DNA from: Cyanobacteria bacterium RM1_2_2
GTDB taxonomy: Bacteria > Cyanobacteriota > Cyanobacteriia > Elainellales > Elainellaceae
Reading direction: 5' to 3'
DNA length: 36,467 nucleotides
Assembly (NCBI GenBank): GCA_012033495.1
Contig: JAAUQT010000034.1
Span: forward strand, 1-36,467
The number at the start of each line of letters is the position of its first letter. The first letter of the stretch is position 1. Of the stretch, positions 30,687 to 36,467 are shown piece after piece. A program made the position numbers and the translations under genes. The notes below the pieces were generated by a model, which saw nothing but the letters and a program-made list of their open reading frames with translations, ran no database searches and was not told where the DNA came from.

Positions 30687-31728
30687 TTTGTGTGGTGACT
30701 TCCGCCATGCGTGGCAGCACTTGATCACAAAAAAACAGGGTTCCTGCTGTCACACAAACGGGAATTGCTAGCAGGTTTAATAGCGGTATGCTAACTAAAG
30801 CTAGGCAAACTAAAGCAAAACCAGCGCTCACAGGTAGGCTGTGAATTATAATTCCTAGCTTTTGCCGAAACGGAAATCGTCGTCGTTCTAAAGCGGAATC
30901 TAAAAAGTCGAGACAAACAATCGTAGCGGCTAGCGTAATGCCTCCCGTCGTTGCAAGCAAGGTTCCTAGTCCTGGAAAAAAGTTGCAGAGCAACAGCGGA
31001 ACGCCGATCAGAATTGTTATGAACAGCTTCTTTAGTTCATACGAAATGGCTCGCCAAATTTCTCTAACTGGGTTAACTCGCACTATTTGTAACTGTCCTG
31101 TTTGCAGCCGTTCCAGTTCTTCTGAGAGCTGCCCATACCAAGGCGCACCCAACAGGACGCCAAACTGAAGCAAAATAAACCCCGTTAACAGCAGCAGCAC
31201 CAGCACCAGCAGAGTTCGTAACACCCAGACCAGCAGCACCAACCCAAATTCAGGCAGCTCAACTATCCAGCCTGGCAAAGCAAATTTCGGCAATTGCAGC
31301 GTTGGCAACTGGACTTCTGGTAAAGACGGCAGCCAGTCGGGAAGAGCAGGTAAGCTGAGGGTCGGCAGTGCGGTTGGTAAAGCAACCCAAGCGGGGAGGC
31401 TGAACCAGTTAGGTAGAGCAACCTCCCAGTCGGGTAGAGCCTTTATCCAGGTTGTCCAATCTGGGTCGAGATGAGGCGGATGAGCGAGCCAAGTTGGAAT
31501 AGCTGTCAGGAATGCGTCAATTGCTTGCAGTCCGGCAAATAAAAGTCCGGCGTAGAGCGTAATGCCGATTGCTAAATTCAACAAAATGGGGAACAGCACA
31601 TATCGACGCAGGTGTGGTGTAACGCTGAGTAGTCTTAAAGCCCGCAGTGGATAGCTAGCACCAACCAAAAAACCACCGAATCCACCTTGAGTTACTGAAA
31701 AGCGGGTTATGGGAGAGGGTGAGGTCAT
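30679..31728 (-). CDS. EI24-domain (CysZ-like) membrane protein with Leu-Pro-rich insert
   Basis: 349 residues from the ATG at 31728 (upstream in-frame codons look non-coding). EI24/CysZ-type features: FGGFLVGASYPLRALRLL at the start, TM about 44-68, TMs about 162-192, the amphipathic GAPWYGQLSEELE segment, and C-terminal TMs about 235-340 with FFPGLGTLLA. Residues about 80-160 are replaced by a loop carrying a dozen LP dipeptides with Trp and Asp (LPDWEVALPNWFSLPAW). This loop lies outside the membrane. The family includes sulfate permease CysZ, but the substrate here is unknown. Confidence 0.8.
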   Translation of the reverse strand: MTSPSPITRFSVTQGGFGGFLVGASYPLRALRLLSVTPHLRRYVLFPILLNLAIGITLYAGLLFAGLQAIDAFLTAIPTWLAHPPHLDPDWTTWIKALPDWEVALPNWFSLPAWVALPTALPTLSLPALPDWLPSLPEVQLPTLQLPKFALPGWIVELPEFGLVLLVWVLRTLLVLVLLLLTGFILLQFGVLLGAPWYGQLSEELERLQTGQLQIVRVNPVREIWRAISYELKKLFITILIGVPLLLCNFFPGLGTLLATTGGITLAATIVCLDFLDSALERRRFPFRQKLGIIIHSLPVSAGFALVCLALVSIPLLNLLAIPVCVTAGTLFFCDQVLPRMAEVTTQSK

Positions 31729-31871
31729 ATAACGGAACAATACAGATAAACGGATAACAGTCGTGTTCAGCGGACGCAAATCACTTTTGCAGCTTAACAA
31801 GAAATTTGATGCATTCCACTACAACACGGCTGTTAGACAGCACGGCGCGGTTCACCACTATTCCATCCTAG

Positions 31872-32261
31872 CTACCATGACGATTGACCAATCTCAATCA
31901 AAACTCCATCTAAATCTCGAACATAAGCAACGGTCTGTCCCCAAGGTTTAACTTTAGGCTGCTCATAGGCAATTGCACCTGCTTCTACCGCTGTTGAGAA
32001 AGCCGTCCCAACATCATCAGTTTCAAAGCAAAGCTCAATTCCAGGCGGTAGATTTGACAAGCTATTTTCCTGAAAGCCCGAAGTAAGATTGGCTCTCACA
32101 GGCTCACTGGCGGCGAAATGAAGCACGGCTTCTCCCAATTCCATCTCGGCAAACTGCCCGCTTTCATGAACAAACCTTTTCGTCATCCCAAATGCTTTTT
32201 CATAGAAAGCAACGGATTGAGGAACATCTTTGACAAATAAACTGGTGTGGGCAAATTTCAT
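31872..32261 (-). CDS. VOC/glyoxalase-fold protein
   Basis: 129 residues. Two beta-alpha-beta-beta-beta modules: FAHTSLFVKDVPQSVAFYEKAFG (start), AVLHFA, then IELCFETDDVGTAFSTAVEA and AYVRDLDGVLIEIGQ (end). His-5 and Glu-125-like positions are candidate metal ligands. The family covers glyoxalase I, dioxygenases and resistance proteins, so the substrate cannot be given. It is divergent from the AraC-family gene with a 111-bp shared promoter region, so it may be a target of that regulator. ATG at 32261. Confidence 0.9.
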   Translation of the reverse strand: MKFAHTSLFVKDVPQSVAFYEKAFGMTKRFVHESGQFAEMELGEAVLHFAASEPVRANLTSGFQENSLSNLPPGIELCFETDDVGTAFSTAVEAGAIAYEQPKVKPWGQTVAYVRDLDGVLIEIGQSSW

Positions 32262-32372
32262 CGGGCTTACTTCTAGAGGGTAATGATTCAGACAGTCTGT
32301 ACAATAACGATAGAATTACGGATGGTCAATGCTTAAACGTCCTCATTTTTTAACCAATCGTCCAGAAATTTG

Positions 32373-33371
32373 ATGCTGCTCCCCGATGCCTTGACCGACA
32401 TCCTCCAATCGATTCACTTACAAAGCACAATTTTGGGTACGGCACATTTCACGGCTCCTTGGAGTATCCGGATTCCTAACGACGATGATGATGAAGCTAC
32501 AATTCATGTCGTGATGCAGGGACAGTGCTGGTTACACCTTGAATCGAACTTCGGCAAAGCCGACGCTATGCGAACGCAACTGATTCATCTAGAGGCGGGA
32601 GATCTGGTGATTTTACTTCAGGGTCAAGAACATATCCTTTGCGATGATCCTGCAAGTCCTACAGTGGAACTTGAAGCGGTCATTGCCCGCAAACCCGACC
32701 CTGGATATAAGCGGATTGCTTATGGCGGCGGTGGCTCACTCTCTCAACTCGTATCAGGAACCTTCAAGTTTCGAGGCGAGCGCACTCATAATCCGCTTTT
32801 GTCAGCCCTACCAGAATTCATCCATGTGAAGAACGAAACGGGGCAACTGGTTCCTTGGCTTGAAAACACGTTGAAGTTTATTGCTTCTGAGATTGAAATT
32901 AATCAACTCGGCTGTCAATGCGTCCTTTCCCGCCTCGCAGATGTGCTATTTATTCAGGCAGTTCGAGCTTATGTTGCAGGACTACCAGTGAACCAAGCAA
33001 ACTGGCTACGTGCGCTAACAGACATTGAGATTGGCATGGCTTTGTCTCTGATGCATCATTATCCAGATCGGGCTTGGTCAGTTGCCTTACTCGCTGAACA
33101 AATCTCAATGTCTCGTTCTACTTTTGCTGAGCGGTTTAATCAGCTAGTCGGACAACCGCCCATGCAGTATCTAACAACTTGGCGAATGGTTAAAGCCACA
33201 GATCTATTGCAAGAAAGTCAATTCGGAATTCGAGAGATTGCTGCACAAGTAGGTTACACATCAGAGGTTTCCTTTAGCAAAGCCTTCAAGAGATGGGCCG
33301 GGACTGCTCCAGGAATCTACCGTCGAAAGCATCGGACAGGAAACAACATTCTTGAGAATAGTGCTGTCTAA
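32373..33371 (+). CDS. AraC-family regulator with cupin N-terminal domain
   Basis: 332 residues from the ATG at 32373 (a TTG precedes it directly). N-terminal cupin_6-type ligand domain about 5-180 (IHVVMQGQCWLHLE; LEAGDLVILLQGQEHIL; GTFKF; LLSALPEFIHV). AraC double HTH about 225-325 (WSVALLAEQISMSRSTFAER, then IREIAAQVGYTSEVSFSKAF, KRWAGTAPGIYRR). It likely controls the divergent VOC gene or the convergent oxidoreductase (ends 20 bp apart). Such regulators with an adjacent zinc-independent oxidoreductase often respond to reactive electrophiles (inference). Confidence 0.93.
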   Translation: MLLPDALTDILQSIHLQSTILGTAHFTAPWSIRIPNDDDDEATIHVVMQGQCWLHLESNFGKADAMRTQLIHLEAGDLVILLQGQEHILCDDPASPTVELEAVIARKPDPGYKRIAYGGGGSLSQLVSGTFKFRGERTHNPLLSALPEFIHVKNETGQLVPWLENTLKFIASEIEINQLGCQCVLSRLADVLFIQAVRAYVAGLPVNQANWLRALTDIEIGMALSLMHHYPDRAWSVALLAEQISMSRSTFAERFNQLVGQPPMQYLTTWRMVKATDLLQESQFGIREIAAQVGYTSEVSFSKAFKRWAGTAPGIYRRKHRTGNNILENSAV

Positions 33372-33391
33372 CGGTTGGGTTCAGCCGACCA

Positions 33392-34384
33392 TTAGGTTTT
33401 GCTACTCGGTTCCACCGTGATGACGACATTGCCCTTTTTGTGTCCTTTATCGGCATACCGATGAGCCTCGGCAGTTTGTTCCAACGGATAGCGTCGATCA
33501 ATGACGGCTTTTATTTTCCCCGCCTCAATCAGCTCTTTGAGGAAAATTAAATCTTCTTTGCGCTCGGTTGTCGACCCAAATACCACTTTCTTGCCCCCTA
33601 TCATTGAAGTCCAGAGCATTTGAACCGCCTCTGGCAGCCCACCGGCCACGGCCAGATAGCGTCCTTGGGGTGTGAGCGAGCCTTGACAACGTGAAAACGA
33701 AGTCTGACCGACGACCGTGTCCAAAATGAGGTCATAGGTCTCACCGTTTTTGGTGAAATCCTCTTGGGTGTAATCAATGACCTGATCGGCTCCCAGAGAT
33801 TTCACCAATCCTATATTCGCCGTGCTGCATACTCCAGTGACTTCCGCCTCATAGTACCTGGCAAGCTGTACCGCATAAGTCCCTACCCCTCCAGAAGCGC
33901 CATTGATCAGGACTTTTTGCCCGCGCCTAATATTTGCCGCTCTCAGGAAAGATAATGCCGTTCCTGCCCCAAAAGGAACGGCGGCGGCTTCCTCATAAGT
34001 CATATTGGCCGGTTTTATTGCCAGCGCTCCTGCTTCAGTCCGACAGACGTACTCAGCATAAGCGCCCCAGCGATCTGAGTCTATGCCAAAGACCTCGTCA
34101 CCTTTCTTAAACAACGTTACTTCTTTGCCTACTGCTTCGATTTCTCCGGCTAGCTCAACCCCCAAGATTCTTCTTTTGGGTTTTCTAATACCAAACATTA
34201 AGCGCGGGAGGGGCCCGAACCCGGGAGGGACAAAGGTGAACCCTCGAGCGTTCACGTCCCCTGTGGTTACTGATGTCGCACATACCCTGATCAGGACTTC
34301 CTTGTCCTGGGGAACAGGTTTTTCTACTTCCTTGAGTTGCAGAACATCCGGTGGTCCGTATTGTGTATATACAATCGCTTTCAT
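33392..34384 (-). CDS. NAD(P)-dependent MDR oxidoreductase (quinone oxidoreductase-like)
   Basis: 330 residues. GroES-like N-terminal half (KAIVYTQYGPPDVLQLKEVE; GVELAGEIEAVGKEVTLFKKGDEVFG) and Rossmann half with nucleotide motif INGASGGVGTYAVQLA (Gly-rich loop 162-168), ADQVIDYTQEDF, and the C-terminal IDRRYPLEQTAEAHRYADKGHKKGNVVI. The zinc-binding Cys cluster is absent, so it is a zinc-independent quinone or enal reductase type. The intergenic DNA upstream (34385-34589) shows only an imperfect inverted repeat (about 34479-34495 with 34529-34544) and a HIP1 site. Confidence 0.93.
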   Translation of the reverse strand: MKAIVYTQYGPPDVLQLKEVEKPVPQDKEVLIRVCATSVTTGDVNARGFTFVPPGFGPLPRLMFGIRKPKRRILGVELAGEIEAVGKEVTLFKKGDEVFGIDSDRWGAYAEYVCRTEAGALAIKPANMTYEEAAAVPFGAGTALSFLRAANIRRGQKVLINGASGGVGTYAVQLARYYEAEVTGVCSTANIGLVKSLGADQVIDYTQEDFTKNGETYDLILDTVVGQTSFSRCQGSLTPQGRYLAVAGGLPEAVQMLWTSMIGGKKVVFGSTTERKEDLIFLKELIEAGKIKAVIDRRYPLEQTAEAHRYADKGHKKGNVVITVEPSSKT

Positions 34385-34589
34385 GAGCTTCCTCCCAGAT
34401 TGCTCTGATCTGGTGAATTTAAGTGTAGTTCACCACAATCTATCCTACAAGTCTGCAAAACCTAACGGTAAAGTTCAACGGATTTTGAAAGCGGCGATAA
34501 TTTTTGAAACCCAACCATAATCTCAAATCCGCTCTCAAAATTCCGGTACAACGACTTGTTATAGCGCTGCGATCGCCCTTACTGTTTTA

Positions 34590-35190
34590 TCAAGCATCAA
34601 TGTCAATGTTTTTATAGAGAGCGGTGATTTCGACTTGAGCTTCAAATGCACTTAAGAACAATGTGATATTCGGATCATCGTATTTTGATAGCAGCCATTG
34701 ATTAGCAGCCGTTTTGACATAGTGTTCTACGTGAATACTGTCCTGATCAATGAGAAGATACTCGCGGAAGCTGTCAATAGTACGGTAAGCAGAAAACTTT
34801 TCGCCGTGATCATAATCTTGAGTTGATTTAGAGAGCACTTCAGCAATAAAGCAGGGATTGGTCACGGTGTCGGTGCCCGGTTTGAAGCTGTAAGGGTTTT
34901 TCGACAACCATGAGATTGGGATAGGGGTAAAGATTGCGATTCCCCTTTGGGGAGGCTCCGCCACCGGGAGTCCACAGCCGTTGATCGGCTCCGAAGATCC
35001 TATGGGGTTTGCCTCGTAAAGCAGATTTGAGCAGGGATGCAAGATGAATTGCCAGTTTGTTATGGTCAGGTGTGCCTCCCGTTATAAGTCGAGTTTCTCC
35101 GTTCACATATTCATGGCGTTCCTCCGAAGCTACTTTAAATTCCAGATATTCTTCACGGGTATAGGTGCGTTGTTCAAGTGCCTGTGTCAT
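34590..35190 (-). pseudogene. Uma2-family endonuclease gene, frameshifted
   Basis: The first part runs from the ATG at 35190 (MTQALEQRTYTREEYLEFKV, GTPDHNKLAIHLASLL, LMVVEKPLQLQTG). The second, in another frame, gives DTVTNPCFIAEVLSKSTQDY, FREYLLIDQDSIHVEHY and so on to 34590. Together they make a complete Uma2 protein (PD-(D/E)xK nuclease-like fold; acidic and Lys residues in FIAEVLSKST). The frame change lies near 34866-34882. In addition, about 11 residues (PGGGASPKGNR) after LW look inserted from a small dispersed repeat. Cyanobacterial genomes hold many Uma2 copies of unclear function. The ancestral start sits 7 bp after the end of the type ISP remnant. Confidence 0.8.
34939..34969. repeat. 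Small palindromic repeat inserted in the Uma2 gene
   Basis: TCCCCTTTGGGGA (34941-34953) is a palindrome, followed by GGAGGCTCCGCC. Such GC-rich units are dispersed in cyanobacterial genomes. In the Uma2 frame it encodes residues not expected in the family, so it looks like an insertion that kept the frame. Confidence 0.5.
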
Positions 35191-35197
35191 GGTGTAT

Positions 35198-36077
35198 TCA
35201 ACTTCCCTTGTGCTCAACGGCATCGGGCATTTGCTGAATAATCTCCATCGTCTTGACGCTGACGGTGCAGACCCGGTCGAGCAGGTCAATAACCTGTTCT
35301 TTGTAGTCCGCAAACTGTAGGTATTGAAGAGTTTGGCGATCGTCGGGTCTTTGGGTTTCTTTTCTTTGTATTGGTCAAGTATCCTTTCCAGAGCAGAGCG
35401 GTTGCCAAGTTTGTATTCCCAGGCAACAGCAGGGATACCCGTTGCACCAACGACGTGTAAATCTGGAACCAAATCACTAGCGATCGCCATAAATGGCCTT
35501 TGTGAGCCAGCGTCAATACAGCAGATGATTAAGTTGTCTTGATGAATATCTGGAAAGATACTTGGCAGTTGATAAGTTCTTCCGTTGAAGTGTTTTCAAA
35601 ATAAAGATATTGCTTGGCATAAGGACGACAGCAACTCTTAACAATATTTTCTTCAAAGGTCTTTTGTATTTTTCGTTCTAAATAATTTTTAAGATCGGCA
35701 TCCCACTTAATATCTAACTCCCGCTTCACTCCTTTCTCTAAATGCTCTTGATAAACCGCTACAAAATACTTCATTCGCTCAATCAAAGCTTCTTTTGAAA
35801 AGTCATAAACTCATTTATCCCATTGAGTTACAACACCTCTCGAAAAAAGCTGAAAAACTGCCTCCTGAGATTTTCCTGCCTTCACTTCCTTATCGACCAA
35901 CGGCAAAAAGTTATCAAAATCGTTATCGGTCAAATTAATCCAATTTGCCTTCTGATCGGGTGTAATGTGGTCAAAGGGAATCTGCTCAAATCGCGTCCGA
36001 TCGAACCAGTCGAGCTTTTCTTCTCGCGTTTGTTCATCTTGCAGCGTGAAGTAGAAAATTTTTGCCTTCATTTTCAA
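35198..36077 (-). pseudogene. C-terminal remnant of a type ISP-like restriction-modification enzyme
   Basis: Successive frames spell one ancestral protein. AKIFYFTLQDEQTREEKLDW through FSRGVVTQWDK ends at TGA (35811-35813), where TGG (Trp) is expected before VYDFSKEALIERMKYF. That frame runs to YLYFENTSTEEL, then a missing T near 35572 shifts it to YQLPSIFPDIHQDNLIICCI and LVPDLHVVGATG. The next residues, IPAVAWEYKLGNRSALE, belong much further on in such proteins, so an internal deletion lies near 35437-35446. A second 1-bp loss near 35315 precedes FADYKEQVIDLLDRVCTVSV, ending at 35198. The N-terminal helicase and methylase domains are absent. Family assignment is from memory of type ISP C-terminal sequences. 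Confidence 0.7.
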
Positions 36078-36343
36078 GAAGCCTTTGGCTCTGATTGATA
36101 AGAAAACACATCGACAGAGATTGATTTAATCGGCTTCGCTTCTCCATGAAGCATTAAACGAATTTGTTCTGTTGTTTCTCGGCTAAAGACTTCTTCGCCA
36201 CAGTGCGAACAGACTGCTGCCGGAATCTGCTCAACCAGATAAAACTTTTCATCAATCTGAAAAATCTCATTGACTAACTCTTGATGGAATTCTTCTGAAT
36301 TACAAACGTGACATTTAGAAACTGTTTGTAAACAAAGATTTAG
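36074..36343 (-). pseudogene. YgiT-type zinc-finger antitoxin, 5' end lost at repeat
   Basis: The minus strand reads KCHVCNSEEFHQELVNEIFQ, VEQIPAAVCSHCGEEVFSRE, TTEQIRLMLHGEAKPIKSIS and then VDVFSYQSEPKAS, stop at 36074. The two CxxC pairs and the CGEEVFSRETTEQIR motif are typical of YgiT/MqsA-like zinc-finger proteins, usually antitoxins for a DUF4258-type toxin. No ATG, GTG or TTG exists in frame between KCHVC and an in-frame TAG inside the dispersed repeat that begins at 36343. The start, and any upstream toxin gene, were probably removed when the repeat came in. The stop overlaps the ISP remnant by 4 bp. Confidence 0.75.
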
Positions 36344-36426
36344 ATCCCCCTAAATCCCCCTTCAAAAGGGGGACTTCAGACTTTTGGCTCGGTTCCCTCC
36401 TTTCTAAGGGAGGGTTAGGGAGGATC
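36343..36426. mobile_element. MITE-like element, GATCCCCCTAAATCCC family
   Basis: It begins GATCCCCCTAAATCCCCCTT and ends GGGAGGGTTAGGGAGGATC, imperfect inverted ends, with inner palindromes (CCCCCTTCAAAAGGGGG and CCCTCCTTTCTAAGGGAGGG). This type is very common in cyanobacterial genomes. A related end lies at 1-26. It abuts the truncated ygiT gene. The last 40 bases of the window show nothing more. Confidence 0.7.
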
Positions 36427-36467
36427 AAGTCTTGAAGCCTGTTTCAGCCTCTTCAAATTCATTTACA

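Noticed and set aside
1-36467. CRISPR arrays, rRNA and tRNA genes
   Set aside because: I looked for regularly spaced repeats of CRISPR type and for tRNA-like cloverleaf sequences and saw none. The repeats present are tandem without spacers or are dispersed palindromes.

Overview
The window looks like a chromosomal segment of a filamentous or Leptolyngbya-like cyanobacterium. The evidence is several HIP1 octamers (GCGATCGC at 18623, 18795, 20396, 34569 and 35480), cyanobacteria-typical families (DUF2358, DUF1517, NrtS, EI24, Uma2, FG-GAP/RTX proteins) and many short palindromic dispersed repeats. This is inference from gene content; no rRNA or tRNA gene was seen.

Layout. 1-520: repeats and a terminator. 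521-3168 (+): a large secreted-type calcium-binding repeat protein and an SH3b protein. 5216-3183 (-): DUF1517, a lipoprotein and DUF2358, probably one operon. 5217-6089: about 0.9 kb packed with miniature inverted-repeat elements and hairpins. 9857-6087 (-): an antiporter with universal-stress domains, a possible 40-residue leader peptide behind a palindromic promoter, Mn-type superoxide dismutase and Dps, which together form an oxidative and ionic stress block. 10615-10914 (+): a Met-rich exported protein. 11397-11140 (-): NrtS. 15874-11657 (-): sensor kinase, receiver and hybrid kinase. 18316-16282 (-): an Ada-AlkA fusion and Ogt, which is an alkylation-repair operon.

19107-21719 (+) is the most unusual locus. 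A palindromic promoter leads into two unrecognised small genes, a possible 45-codon ORF, an XRE regulator and an ImmA/IrrE-like protein that sit in different frames joined at CCC-TAG, and a PIN-like nuclease. The ImmA part has HGxxH instead of HExxH. I read it as a toxin-antitoxin or stress-response module with a possible +1 frameshift control point.

22069-31728 holds mainly core genes: uvrC, an HtrA-like protease without PDZ, leuA with a frameshifting 7-bp deletion near its end, an orphan ABC ATPase, a NarL-type regulator, CsbD, an acidic stress-like protein and an EI24 protein. 31872-34384: a glyoxalase-fold protein, an AraC regulator and a zinc-independent-type MDR oxidoreductase. 34590-36426 (-) is a decaying defence island: a frameshifted Uma2 gene, the C-terminal wreck of a type ISP-like restriction-modification enzyme (nonsense codon, two frameshifts, internal deletion), and a YgiT-type zinc-finger antitoxin whose start is cut off by a dispersed repeat.

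A general theme is repeat-driven change. One repeat family ends exactly at the stop codons of dps and uvrC, small repeats are nested inside larger elements and inside a coding region, and slippage between 7-bp repeats plausibly explains the leuA lesion. All calls come from reading the sequence; no database search was possible.
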